From Oerskovia paurometabola (GTDB lineage Bacteria > Actinomycetota > Actinomycetes > Actinomycetales > Cellulomonadaceae): a stretch of DNA of 64,000 nucleotides. Position numbers and translations under genes: made by a program. Position 1 is the first letter of the stretch, and each line of letters starts with the position of its first letter. Positions 44,780 to 53,147 of the stretch are shown here, piece after piece. Below the pieces are notes generated by a model, which had not been told where the DNA came from, ran no database searches, and saw only the letters and a program-made list of their open reading frames with translations. Location: NCBI RefSeq assembly GCF_016907365.1, contig NZ_JAFBBV010000001.1, positions 2,170,001-2,234,000 of the forward strand, written 5' to 3'.

Positions 44780-44928
44780 CATGGACAGGTGTCCAGGACG
44801 ATGAGTTCGACGATCCGGACTCCCACGAAGCATCAGTCGATCGATGACCGGGGGCGCTCGTCGGTGGCAGACAGCTCTGCTGCCGCCGGGGTGCTCCGAG
44901 GTCGGAGGATCCTACGAGGAGGTTCCAC

Positions 44929-45597
44929 GTGCGTGCAGCAGTAGTGGTCAGGCCTGCGGTCGGCAACGACCTCCCTGGTGTCGCTGCACTCTGTGCCGAG
45001 GCACGTCGCGAGTCCGCGGCCGGTCCTCAGGTCTGCCTCTCGGACGAGTCCAAGCTGGTCCGCCAGCTCCGGGTGCTGCTGTCCGTCCCCGGCGGCACGG
45101 CGCTCGTGGCGTTCCACGACGACGTCCCGGTCGGCTTCCTCCTCGCCCGTGTGCTCGACCCGCACCTCTTCAACGACGAGCCCAGCCTGTACATCGAGGC
45201 GCTCTACGTGTCGCAGGACGCGCGGCGACGCGGGGTGGGTCACGCGTTGCTCACGGCGACCGCGGAGCTCGCAGCCGAGCACGGCGCGATCGACGTCTTC
45301 TCGGTGCCGATCCCGGGCTCCCGGGGCGTGCAGCGATTCCTCGCGCGGCTCGGTTTCGCACCCGCCGCCGGGCATCGTGTCGTCTCGACGTCGGTGCTCC
45401 AGCGTCGGCTCGCCGCGGACTCGGGCACCCTGCGCCGTGGCGCGCGCAGTCTCGAGGACCTCATCGCACGCCGTCGCAAGGCGCGGACCGACGGTCAGAC
45501 GGGTCCGGTCGACCTGCGCGCCTTCCAGGACGACTACCGTCGCGAGGCCGCCGCGGGTCTCGACGCCCCGCTCGTGAGCGAGCCTGCGACCCGCTGA
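44929..45597 (+). CDS. GNAT-family acetyltransferase
   Basis: A 222-aa acetyl-CoA-dependent N-acetyltransferase. The GTG start has GAGGAGG upstream. The first half follows the fold (VVVRPAVGNDLPGVAALCAEAR, LVAFHDDVPVGFLLARVLD). The acetyl-CoA loop is YVSQDARRRGVGHALLTA, with the Q/RxxGxG/A pattern. PIPGSRGVQRFLARLGFAP is the common C-terminal strand. About 60 residues extend beyond the domain and are charged (LEDLIARRRKAR). The substrate is unknown. A stable convergent terminator follows. Confidence 0.86.
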   Translation: MRAAVVVRPAVGNDLPGVAALCAEARRESAAGPQVCLSDESKLVRQLRVLLSVPGGTALVAFHDDVPVGFLLARVLDPHLFNDEPSLYIEALYVSQDARRRGVGHALLTATAELAAEHGAIDVFSVPIPGSRGVQRFLARLGFAPAAGHRVVSTSVLQRRLAADSGTLRRGARSLEDLIARRRKARTDGQTGPVDLRAFQDDYRREAAAGLDAPLVSEPATR

Positions 45598-45608
45598 CCC
45601 CGACACGT

Positions 45609-45644
45609 GAAGGGCCCGGCTCGATCCTTCGAGCCGGGCCCTTC
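45609..45644. terminator. 16-bp bidirectional terminator
   Basis: Arms 45609-45624 and 45629-45644 are exact complements with a TCCT loop, between the convergent GNAT and thioesterase genes. Confidence 0.85.
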
Positions 45645-45668
45645 GTGCGCCTGGTGGTCGGGCGGGCC

Positions 45669-46115
45669 TCAGCGCCCGTCGAGCACCATGCAGGTCAGGC
45701 GCGCGGTGCACACGCGCCGCCCCTCGTCGTCGACCACCACGATCTCGTAGCTCGCGGTGGTCCGTCCCAGGTGCAGCGCCGTCGCGACGCCGTGCACCGA
45801 GCCCGAGCGCACGCCACGGTGGTGTGTGGCGTTGATCTCGATGCCCACGGCCGCGCGTCCCTCGCCCGCGTGGATCTGCGCCGCGATCGAGCCCAGGGTC
45901 TCGGCCAGCACGACCGAGGCGCCGCCGTGCAGCAGTCCGGCGGGCTGGGTGTTGCCGGTGACCGGCATGCTGCCGGTCACGCGGTCCGGGGCGACGTCGT
46001 CGAGGGTGATGCCCATGCGCTCGATGAGGGTGCCCACGGTGCTCGCACGCAGCGCCGCGAGCGCTGCGTCGTCGGGGGAGATGGTCGGGCTCTCGGCTCC
46101 GTGCGTGTCAGTCAT
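45669..46115 (-). CDS. PaaI-type hotdog thioesterase
   Basis: A 148-aa acyl-CoA thioesterase of the hotdog fold. I start it at ATG 46115 (MTDTHGAES); the longer frame would overlap the polA start. The active-site helix is NTQPAGLLHGGASVVLAET, with HGG and the downstream acidic position, and INATHHRGVRSGSVHG follows. The family usually forms tetramers and hydrolyses aromatic or short-chain acyl-CoAs such as phenylacetyl-CoA; no paa genes are nearby. It is divergent from polA with only 19 bases between start codons. Confidence 0.87.
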   Translation of the reverse strand: MTDTHGAESPTISPDDAALAALRASTVGTLIERMGITLDDVAPDRVTGSMPVTGNTQPAGLLHGGASVVLAETLGSIAAQIHAGEGRAAVGIEINATHHRGVRSGSVHGVATALHLGRTTASYEIVVVDDEGRRVCTARLTCMVLDGR

Positions 46116-46121
46116 AGCGGA

Positions 46122-46127
46122 TAGGTT
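46122..46127 (+). promoter_or_regulatory. -10 element for a leaderless polA mRNA
   Basis: TAGGTT ends seven bases before GTG 46135, within the 19-base gap shared with the divergent thioesterase gene. Confidence 0.5.
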
Positions 46128-46134
46128 TGCACTC

Positions 46135-48813
46135 GTGACCACCACTGCGCGACCTCGCCTCCTGCTGATCGACGGACACTCGATGGCCTACCGGGCCTAC
46201 TTCGCCCTGCCGGTCGAGAAGTTCTCGACGACCACCGGCCAGTCGACGAACGCCGTCTACGGGTTCGTCTCGATGCTGACGAACCTGCTGCGTGACGAGA
46301 AGCCGACGCACGTCGCGGTCGCGTTCGACGCCGGGCGAGCCTCGTTCCGCACCGAGGTCCTGCCGACCTACAAGGGCACGCGCGACGCGAGCCCGGAGCC
46401 CTTCAAGGGTCAGGTCCCGCTCATCAAGGACATCCTCGCGACGCTCAACATCCCCGTCCTGCAGAAGGAGAACTTCGAGGCGGACGACATCTTCGCGACC
46501 CTCGCGACCCAGGCCGCGGCCGTGGGCATGGAGGTCCTGATCTGCTCGGGCGACCGCGACTCCTTCCAGCTGGTCCGCGAGGACGTGACGGTGCTCTACC
46601 CGAAGGTCGGTGTCTCGACGCTCGCGCGCATGACCCCGGACGCGGTCCTGGAGAAGTACGGCGTCCCGCCCGAGCGCTACCCGGACCTCGCCGCACTCGT
46701 GGGGGAGACCAGCGACAACCTGCCGGGCATCCCGGGCGTGGGTCCCAAGACGGCGGCCAAGTGGATCAACGCGTACGACGGCCTGGACGGCGTGCTGGCC
46801 TCGGCCGACAAGATCACGGGCAAGGCGGGGGAGAACCTGCGGGCCAACCTCGACCAGGTGCGCCTCAACCGGCAGCTCAACGCCCTGCTGACGGACATGG
46901 AGCTCCCGCTCGGCCCGGACGACCTGCTGGCCCAGCCCTGGGACCGCGAGGCGATGCACCGCGTGTTCGACGCCCTGGAGTTCACGGCTCTGCGCGAGCG
47001 CCTGTTCGCGCTCGCCCCGGAGGGGGAGGAGGACGTCGAGGAAGGCTTCGACGTCTCGCTCGCCGCGCTCGGGCAGGGTGAGCTCGGTGCGTGGCTCACC
47101 GCGCGCAAGGAGCGCCCGGTCGGGCTCGTGGTGGCGGGCAAGGCCGCCCCCGTGGGCGGTGACGCGTGGTCGCTCGCCGTGGCGGACGACGGCGCCGCTG
47201 CGGTCGCGGTCGACCTCGCCGACGTCGCGGTCGTCGACGAGCAAGCCCTGGCGGCGTGGCTCGCGGACGCCGACGCGCCCAAGGTGGTCCACGGCGCCAA
47301 GGCCACGTGGCACGAGCTCGCCGCGCGCGGCTTCGACCTGCAGGGTGTCGTGTTCGACACCGAGCTCGCGGCCTACCTCTGCCACCCCGACCAGCGCGGC
47401 TACGACCTGGGGGACCTCGCGATCCGGCACCTCAAGCGCGAGCTGCGGGTCGAGGAGGTCGACGAGCCCCAGGGGGCGCTCGACCTCTCGCTCGACGGCT
47501 CGGGCGAGGACAAGCGGGACGCCGTGCGCGCCGTCGGCGTCCTCGACCTCTCGGAGGTCCTGGTGGGCGAGCTGCGCGACCGCGGCGCGGACCACCTGCT
47601 CAGGGATCTCGAGCTTCCGCTGGTCGACGTCCTCGCTCGCATGGAGTCGCGCGGCATCGCTGCGGACGTCGAGTACCTGACCGAGCTCGAGAAGCACTTC
47701 GGTGAGCTCGTCGCGACCGCCGCGTCCGAGGCCTACGACGTGATCGGCCGCGAGGTGAACCTGGGCTCGCCCAAGCAGCTCCAGGAAGTCCTGTTCGACC
47801 AGCTGGGCATGCCCAAGACCAAGAAGATCAAGACCGGCTACACCACGGACGCGGCAGCCCTCGCGGACCTGTTCGCCAAGACGGGGCACCCGTTCCTCGA
47901 GCACCTGCTCGCGCACCGCGACGCCACGCGCCTGCGGCAGACGGTCGAGGGCCTGCTCAAGTCCGTCGCTCCCGACGGGCGCATCCACACGACGTTCCAG
48001 CAGACGATCGCGGCGACAGGGCGGCTGAGCTCGACGGACCCGAACCTGCAGAACATCCCCATTCGCACCGAGGCGGGTCGGCGGATCCGCCGCGCGTTCG
48101 TGGTCGGCGAGGGCTACGAGACGTTGCTGACCGCGGACTACAGCCAGATCGAGATGCGCATCATGGCGCACCTGTCGGGCGACGAGGGCCTCATCGAGGC
48201 GTTCCGTTCGGGCGAGGACCTGCACAGCTACGTGGGTTCGCGCGTGTTCGACGTCCCGACCGACCAGGTCACCCCGGCGATGCGCTCCAAGATCAAGGCG
48301 ATGTCCTACGGTCTGGCGTACGGGTTGTCCTCGTTCGGCCTCTCGCAGCAGCTGGGCATCTCCGTCGGAGAGGCAGCGGGCCTCATGGAGGACTACTTCA
48401 AGCGCTTCGGCGGCGTGCGCGACTACCTCACGGGCGTCGTCGACGAGGCCCGGGTCACCGGGTACACCGCGACCATCCTGGGGCGTCGTCGCTACCTGCC
48501 CGACCTCACGAGCGACAACCGCCAGCGTCGCGACATGGCGGAGCGCATGGCGCTCAACGCCCCCATCCAGGGCAGCGCGGCCGACATCATCAAGGTCGCG
48601 ATGCTGGGCGTCCAGCGCGCGCTCGACGAGCAGGACCTGCGCTCGCGCCTGCTCCTGCAGGTCCACGACGAGCTCGTGGTCGAGGTCGCGCCGGGGGAGC
48701 GGGACACCGTCGAGGAGCTCCTGCGCCGGGAGATGGGTGCGGCGGCCGAGCTCTCGGTCCCGCTGGACGTCTCGGTGGGTGCGGGACGCACCTGGCACGA
48801 AGCGGGCCACTGA
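46135..48813 (+). CDS. polA: DNA polymerase I
   Basis: An 892-aa repair and Okazaki-fragment polymerase. The 5' nuclease domain is complete (LLLIDGHSMAYRAYFAL, FEADDIFATLA, ICSGDRDSFQLV, ETSDNLPGIPGVGPKTAAKW). The middle 3'-5' exonuclease domain is present as a fold (VFDTELAAYLCHPDQRGYDL), but the usual DxE metal ligands are not evident, as in other actinobacterial Pol I, so proofreading is probably lost. Polymerase motif A is DYSQIEMRIMAHLSGDE, B is RSKIKAMSYGLAYGLSSFG and C is LQVHDELVVEV. GTG 46135 is supported by the -10 seven bases upstream. Confidence 0.96.
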   Translation: MTTTARPRLLLIDGHSMAYRAYFALPVEKFSTTTGQSTNAVYGFVSMLTNLLRDEKPTHVAVAFDAGRASFRTEVLPTYKGTRDASPEPFKGQVPLIKDILATLNIPVLQKENFEADDIFATLATQAAAVGMEVLICSGDRDSFQLVREDVTVLYPKVGVSTLARMTPDAVLEKYGVPPERYPDLAALVGETSDNLPGIPGVGPKTAAKWINAYDGLDGVLASADKITGKAGENLRANLDQVRLNRQLNALLTDMELPLGPDDLLAQPWDREAMHRVFDALEFTALRERLFALAPEGEEDVEEGFDVSLAALGQGELGAWLTARKERPVGLVVAGKAAPVGGDAWSLAVADDGAAAVAVDLADVAVVDEQALAAWLADADAPKVVHGAKATWHELAARGFDLQGVVFDTELAAYLCHPDQRGYDLGDLAIRHLKRELRVEEVDEPQGALDLSLDGSGEDKRDAVRAVGVLDLSEVLVGELRDRGADHLLRDLELPLVDVLARMESRGIAADVEYLTELEKHFGELVATAASEAYDVIGREVNLGSPKQLQEVLFDQLGMPKTKKIKTGYTTDAAALADLFAKTGHPFLEHLLAHRDATRLRQTVEGLLKSVAPDGRIHTTFQQTIAATGRLSSTDPNLQNIPIRTEAGRRIRRAFVVGEGYETLLTADYSQIEMRIMAHLSGDEGLIEAFRSGEDLHSYVGSRVFDVPTDQVTPAMRSKIKAMSYGLAYGLSSFGLSQQLGISVGEAAGLMEDYFKRFGGVRDYLTGVVDEARVTGYTATILGRRRYLPDLTSDNRQRRDMAERMALNAPIQGSAADIIKVAMLGVQRALDEQDLRSRLLLQVHDELVVEVAPGERDTVEELLRREMGAAAELSVPLDVSVGAGRTWHEAGH

Positions 48814-48823
48814 GGTCCGGTCG

Positions 48824-48861
48824 GCCGTCGTCGGGAGGCTGCAGCGCTGCCCGACGACGGC
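48824..48861 (+). terminator. Terminator after polA
   Basis: GCCGTCGTCGGG and CCCGACGACGGC, a perfect 12-bp stem with a 14-nt loop, ten bases after the polA stop. Confidence 0.75.
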
Positions 48862-48885
48862 GGAGGCCTCCTCGTCGCTGCGGGC

Positions 48886-49116
48886 TCACGACCGGGCGAA
48901 CCGGGACCCGCCGTACTTCTTGTGGACGGCCTGGCGGCTGACACCGAGGATCGTCGCGATGGCGGCCCAGGAGACGCCTCGGGAACGGGCGCGGCGCACC
49001 ACGAGCGCCTCGCGGCGGTCGGCCTCGGACCGCAGCTCGCGCAGCGCCGCGAGGGCGCGCAGCGGGTCGTCGTCGTCGGCCGCGCGGACGAGCATCGTCA
49101 TGTCGGGCTCCTTCAT
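48886..49116 (-). CDS. Small HTH protein, probably autoregulated
   Basis: A 76-aa protein. An N-terminal acidic helix (VRAADDDDPLRALAALREL) is followed by a helix-turn-helix: RREALVVRRARSRGVSWAAIATILGVSRQAVHKKY, where SWAAIATILGVS is the turn and RQAVHKKY the recognition helix. This resembles the small AsnC/XRE-like HTH proteins common in actinobacteria. The ATG has GGAGG upstream. Its promoter carries two copies of GTCAAC-N4-GTTGAC, which suggests that it represses itself and perhaps genes elsewhere. Confidence 0.78.
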   Translation of the reverse strand: MKEPDMTMLVRAADDDDPLRALAALRELRSEADRREALVVRRARSRGVSWAAIATILGVSRQAVHKKYGGSRFARS

Positions 49117-49150
49117 CGGGTGTCCTCCGGTCGGGTGGCCGTGGCCACTG

Positions 49151-49196
49151 TGTCAACATAGGTTGACGGTTGGCATTGCGTCAACCCATGTTGACA
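49151..49196. promoter_or_regulatory. Two palindromic operators over the small HTH promoter
   Basis: GTCAAC-atag-GTTGAC (49152-49167) and GTCAAC-ccat-GTTGAC (49180-49195) start 28 bp apart. The two 17-bp arms are also inverse copies of each other with one mismatch. On the minus strand they contain a promoter: TTGACG (49179-49184), an 18-base spacer and TATGTT (49155-49160), about 40 bases before the ATG. Each operator covers one promoter hexamer. Confidence 0.75.
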
Positions 49197-49233
49197 GCTC
49201 CGGCGCGCCTCGCCGACGCGGAACCTCGCCGCG

Positions 49234-50043
49234 TCAGCCCGACCGGCGCGTCCGGAAGATGGCGGTCCCCGGGAGGTAGGCACCGCGGACCGGTCCCCAG
49301 CCGCCCCAGACCTCCTGGTTGTCGGCCGGCCACTCGGGCTCGACCACGTCCTCGATCACGAGCCCTGCGCTCACGACCTCACGCACGTGGTCCCCGATCG
49401 TCCGGTGGTACTCGGCGTACGCGACGCGACCGGACGTGTCGGTCTCGACGTAGGGTCGGCGGTCGAAGTACGAGCGGTGCGCCGTCAGGCCGTGCTCGCT
49501 CGGGTCGTCGGGGAACGCCCAGCGCAACGGGTGGGTCACCGAGAACACCCACGCCCCGCCGGGACGCAGGAGGCGAGCGGCCTCGCGGTGGATCGCGGCG
49601 GCGTCGGGCACGAAGGGGATGGCCCCGAACGACGTGAACGCGACGTCGAAGCTCGCGTCCGCGAACGGTAGCCGGCGTGCGTCGGCCTGCACGAGCGGCA
49701 CGGCGACGCCCGTCGACGCGTTGAGCCGTGCACCCGTGGCGAGCATCCCGCCCGACACGTCGGTCGCGACGACCTCGACGCCGCGCGACGCGAGCCAGCG
49801 CGAGCACTGGGCCGCGCCGGCTCCGACCTCGAGCACCCGGCGGCCGTCGAGGTCGCCCAGGAGGTGGGCCTCCGACTCGCGCAGCCCCTCGGGGCACCAG
49901 CAGAAGTCGACCGCGCCGAGGAAGTCGCCGTGCTCGTCGAGGTACTCCTGCGCGTTGGCGTCCCACCACGTGCGGCCCGCGGCCCCACCCTGCTCCGCGG
50001 GCACGTCGCGGTACCCGACCGACCCGATCGTCTCATCCGTCAT
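49234..50043 (-). CDS. Class I SAM-dependent methyltransferase
   Basis: A 269-aa methyltransferase. The SAM site is VLEVGAGAAQCSRWLASRG (motif I), VVATDVSGGML (motif II acidic), LVQADARRLPFADASFD and RLLRPGGAWVFSVTHP. A following insertion (LRWAFPDDPSEHGLTA, RSYFDRRPY) resembles the cap region of small-molecule methyltransferases. Two further cysteines in DFCWCPEGL are conserved-looking but unexplained. The substrate is unknown. It diverges from pfkA, with 131 bases between. Confidence 0.85.
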   Translation of the reverse strand: MTDETIGSVGYRDVPAEQGGAAGRTWWDANAQEYLDEHGDFLGAVDFCWCPEGLRESEAHLLGDLDGRRVLEVGAGAAQCSRWLASRGVEVVATDVSGGMLATGARLNASTGVAVPLVQADARRLPFADASFDVAFTSFGAIPFVPDAAAIHREAARLLRPGGAWVFSVTHPLRWAFPDDPSEHGLTAHRSYFDRRPYVETDTSGRVAYAEYHRTIGDHVREVVSAGLVIEDVVEPEWPADNQEVWGGWGPVRGAYLPGTAIFRTRRSG

Positions 50044-50174
50044 GCATCCATCGTCTCGCGAGGAGGGTCGTTCCGCGGCATCGCCGCTGGTGATCGATAG
50101 GGTGGGGGTTGGTCGGTCGAGCGATGGCGCTGGTCCGCCTTCCGACGATCACTCATCACGAGACGAGGTTCGAG

Positions 50175-51200
50175 TTGCGCATCGGTCTGCTCACAGGTGG
50201 CGGGGACTGCCCCGGTTTGAACGCGGCCATCAGGGCTGTCGTCAAGCAGGGGATGGGCGAGTACGGGCACACGATCATCGGGTTCCGCAACGGGTGGAAG
50301 GGGGTCGTCGACGGCGACATCGTCCCGCTCGGACGCCAGGACATCCGGAACGTGCTGCCCGTGGGCGGAACCCTCCTGGGGACCGCCCGCTTCCACCCGC
50401 ACGCCTCCGACGGCGGCATCGACGCGGTCCTCGCGACGGTCGAGGCCGAGCGTCTCGACGCCATGATCTGCATCGGTGGCGACGGCACGCTGCACGCCGC
50501 CAGCAAGGTCGCGGACGCGGGCGTCAACATCGTCGCGATCCCCAAGACGATCGACAACGACGTGGAGGGCACCGACCTGTCGATCGGCTTCCACACGGCC
50601 GTCAACATCGCGACCGAGGCGATCGACCGGGTCCACACGACCGCGGAGAGCCACAACCGCGTCATGGTCGTCGAGGTCATGGGCCGCCACGCGGGCTGGA
50701 TCGCCGTCAACGCCGGTATCGCCGGCGGTGCCGAGGTCGTGCTCGCCCCCGAGGACCCGTTCGACATGGACGCCATCGAGAAGTTCCTGCGCCACCGTCA
50801 CCGTGCGCACGCCAACTTCTCGATCGTCGTGGTCGCCGAGGGCGCCGTGCCGCGTGAGGGCAGCAGCATGAACTTCACGCAGGAGCTCGGCAAGTACGGC
50901 GAGATCATCGCGGGCTCGATCGGTGAGCGCGTGTCGGCCGAGATCGCCAAGCGCACGGGGTTCGACACGCGCCTGACCGTGCTCGGCCACGTCCAGCGTG
51001 GCGGGGAGCCGACCCCCACGGACCGTATCCTCGGCAGCCGTTTCGGCGTGGCCGCGGTCGACGCGATCTCGCGCGGGGAGTCGAAGGTCATGACCGCGCT
51101 GCGCGGGGAGAGCGTCGTCCTCGTCCCGCTCGACGAGATCGCGGGCAAGGTCAAGCACGTGCCCGCCGAGCTGCTGCGGGTCGCGCACGCCCTGTCCTGA
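50175..51200 (+). CDS. pfkA: 6-phosphofructokinase (group III, phosphoryl donor uncertain)
   Basis: The enzyme phosphorylates fructose 6-phosphate in glycolysis. I start the 341-aa protein at TTG 50175 (MRIGLLTGGGDCPGLNA), with GAGG six bases upstream, because the family begins here. Motifs are GLLTGGGDCPGLNA, ICIGGDGTLHAASK, IPKTIDNDVEGTD, the catalytic TAVNIATEAIDR, VMGRHAGWIA, VVAEGAVPREG and VLGHVQRGG. The combination Gly in GGDGT and Lys in PKTIDND occurs in actinobacterial enzymes of either ATP or pyrophosphate specificity, so the donor cannot be decided here. TAGGGT (50098-50103) may be its -10. Confidence 0.93.
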   Translation: MRIGLLTGGGDCPGLNAAIRAVVKQGMGEYGHTIIGFRNGWKGVVDGDIVPLGRQDIRNVLPVGGTLLGTARFHPHASDGGIDAVLATVEAERLDAMICIGGDGTLHAASKVADAGVNIVAIPKTIDNDVEGTDLSIGFHTAVNIATEAIDRVHTTAESHNRVMVVEVMGRHAGWIAVNAGIAGGAEVVLAPEDPFDMDAIEKFLRHRHRAHANFSIVVVAEGAVPREGSSMNFTQELGKYGEIIAGSIGERVSAEIAKRTGFDTRLTVLGHVQRGGEPTPTDRILGSRFGVAAVDAISRGESKVMTALRGESVVLVPLDEIAGKVKHVPAELLRVAHALS

Positions 51201-51219
51201 CGCACGCTCCCGCACCGCG

Positions 51220-51252
51220 GACGGCCGCTCGTGGCACCCACGAGCGGCCGTC
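51220..51252 (+). terminator. Terminator after pfkA
   Basis: GACGGCCGCTCGTGG-cac-CCACGAGCGGCCGTC, a perfect 15-bp stem 19 bases past the stop. Confidence 0.85.
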
Positions 51253-51329
51253 GCGCGTCGGTCGACGGGCCGCCGACCGGCACGCTCGACCCCGAACGGG
51301 TGAGAGCGCGTGCACAGACGCGGCTCCCT

Positions 51330-51359
51330 TTGACCCCGTCGCCTTTCCGTCGATAGGAT
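51330..51359 (+). promoter_or_regulatory. Promoter of rpsA
   Basis: TTGACC, 18-base spacer, TAGGAT, about 165 bases upstream of the rpsA ATG. The 331-base gap 51201-51531 therefore holds the pfkA terminator, this promoter and a long leader; no further element was recognised. Confidence 0.75.
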
Positions 51360-51531
51360 GTCTGACGGTGCAGTGCGCCTACCGCCCTACCTCCTGCCTG
51401 AGACGTGACGCGTCCGTCGTGTTCGTCGTGGCGGGGCCGTTCCGTGCTCGGAGCGGAGGTCACCGGTGGCGACCACCACAGCAGCATCCCTATCCGAACT
51501 ACTTCCTGTCCGCATCGGAGCATCGAACTCA

Positions 51532-53004
51532 ATGACCATCTCCACCCCCGCGAAGTCCGCACCTCAGGTTGCCATCAACGACATCGGCACCGAAGAGGAC
51601 TTCCTTGCCGCCATCGACGCCACCATCAAGTACTTCAATGACGGTGACATCGTCGAAGGCACGATCGTCAAGGTCGACCGTGACGAGGTTCTCCTCGACA
51701 TCGGCTACAAGACCGAGGGCGTCATCCCCTCCCGCGAGCTGTCCATCAAGCACGACGTGGACCCCGGGGACGTCGTCAAGGTCGGTGACGCAGTCGAGGC
51801 CCTCGTCCTCCAGAAGGAGGACAAGGAAGGTCGCCTGATCCTCTCCAAGAAGCGCGCTCAGTACGAGCGTGCCTGGGGCACGATCGAGAAGATCAAGGAA
51901 GAGGACGGCGTCGTCACCGGCACCGTCATCGAGGTCGTCAAGGGCGGCCTCATCCTCGACATCGGCCTGCGCGGCTTCCTGCCCGCGTCGCTGGTGGAGA
52001 TGCGCCGCGTCCGCGACCTCCAGCCGTACGTCGGCAAGGAGATCGAGGCGAAGATCATCGAGCTCGACAAGAACCGCAACAACGTCGTCCTGTCGCGTCG
52101 TGCGTGGCTCGAGCAGACGCAGTCCGAGGTTCGCTCCACCTTCCTGCAGACCCTGCAGAAGGGCCAGGTGCGCCCCGGTGTCGTCTCCTCGATCGTCAAC
52201 TTCGGTGCGTTCGTGGACCTCGGCGGCGTCGACGGTCTGGTGCACGTCTCCGAGCTGTCCTGGAAGCACATCGACCACCCCTCCGAGGTCGTCGAGGTGG
52301 GCCAGGAGGTCACGGTCGAGGTCCTGGACGTCGACTTCGACCGCGAGCGTGTCTCCCTGTCGCTGAAGGCGACGCAGGAGGACCCGTGGCAGACCTTCGC
52401 CCGGACGCACGCCATCGGTCAGGTCGTGCCGGGCAAGGTCACGAAGCTCGTCCCGTTCGGTGCGTTCGTGCGCGTCGAGGACGGCATCGAGGGCCTCGTG
52501 CACATCTCCGAGCTGGCTGTCCGCCACGTCGAGCTGCCCGAGCAGGTCGTCAACGTCGGTGACGAGGTCTTCGTCAAGGTCATCGACATCGACCTCGAGC
52601 GTCGCCGCATCTCGCTGTCGCTCAAGCAGGCCAACGAGGGCGTGGACCCGGAGTCGGACGACTTCGACCCCGCGCTGTACGGCATGGCTGCCGAGTACGA
52701 CGAGCAGGGGAACTACAAGTACCCCGAGGGCTTCGACCCCGAGACCAACGAGTGGCTCGAGGGCTTCGAGGCGCAGCGCGAGACGTGGGAGTCGCAGTAC
52801 GCGAAGGCTCACGAGCGCTGGGAGGCTCACCGCAAGCAGGTCGCCGAGGCTCTCAAGGCCGACGACGAGGCTGCGACCTCGGGCGAGTCGTCCGCCAGCT
52901 CCGCTGCCACCTACTCCTCGACCCCGGTCCAGGAAGAGGCTGCCGGCACGCTGGCCTCGGACGAGGCTCTTGCCGCTCTGCGCGAGAAGCTCACCGGTAA
53001 CTGA
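51532..53004 (+). CDS. rpsA: 30S ribosomal protein S1
   Basis: A 490-aa RNA-binding ribosomal protein that helps load mRNA. The ATG giving MTISTPAKSAPQVAIND is chosen; an earlier in-frame ATG at 51466 precedes only a non-conserved stretch. Four S1 domains are visible: GDIVEGTIVKVDRDEVLLDIGYK, GVVTGTVIEVVKGGLILDIGLRG, GQVRPGVVSSIVNFGAFVDLGG and GQVVPGKVTKLVPFGAFVRVED, near residues 35, 120, 210 and 295. The C-terminal 110 residues are acidic and low-complexity. The number of domains is typical of actinobacteria (E. coli has six). A UUCG-loop terminator follows. Confidence 0.96.
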   Translation: MTISTPAKSAPQVAINDIGTEEDFLAAIDATIKYFNDGDIVEGTIVKVDRDEVLLDIGYKTEGVIPSRELSIKHDVDPGDVVKVGDAVEALVLQKEDKEGRLILSKKRAQYERAWGTIEKIKEEDGVVTGTVIEVVKGGLILDIGLRGFLPASLVEMRRVRDLQPYVGKEIEAKIIELDKNRNNVVLSRRAWLEQTQSEVRSTFLQTLQKGQVRPGVVSSIVNFGAFVDLGGVDGLVHVSELSWKHIDHPSEVVEVGQEVTVEVLDVDFDRERVSLSLKATQEDPWQTFARTHAIGQVVPGKVTKLVPFGAFVRVEDGIEGLVHISELAVRHVELPEQVVNVGDEVFVKVIDIDLERRRISLSLKQANEGVDPESDDFDPALYGMAAEYDEQGNYKYPEGFDPETNEWLEGFEAQRETWESQYAKAHERWEAHRKQVAEALKADDEAATSGESSASSAATYSSTPVQEEAAGTLASDEALAALREKLTGN

Positions 53005-53042
53005 TCTCCTCCCGGCCTCCGGGCTGGGGTGATGTCATGACG

Positions 53043-53070
53043 AGGCCCGCCACCTTCGGGTGGCGGGCCT
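53043..53070 (+). terminator. Terminator after rpsA
   Basis: AGGCCCGCCACC-ttcg-GGTGGCGGGCCT, a perfect 12-bp stem with a UUCG tetraloop. Confidence 0.85.
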
Positions 53071-53135
53071 TCGTCGTGCCCGGGGTGGGGCGCGTGCGCA
53101 GGCCGTCGGCGGGACCACGGGCGAGGATCGCCGTC

Positions 53136-53141
53136 TAGGCT
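53136..53141 (+). promoter_or_regulatory. -10 element for a leaderless Nudix mRNA
   Basis: TAGGCT ends six bases before the ATG at 53148. Confidence 0.5.
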
Positions 53142-53147
53142 GGGACG

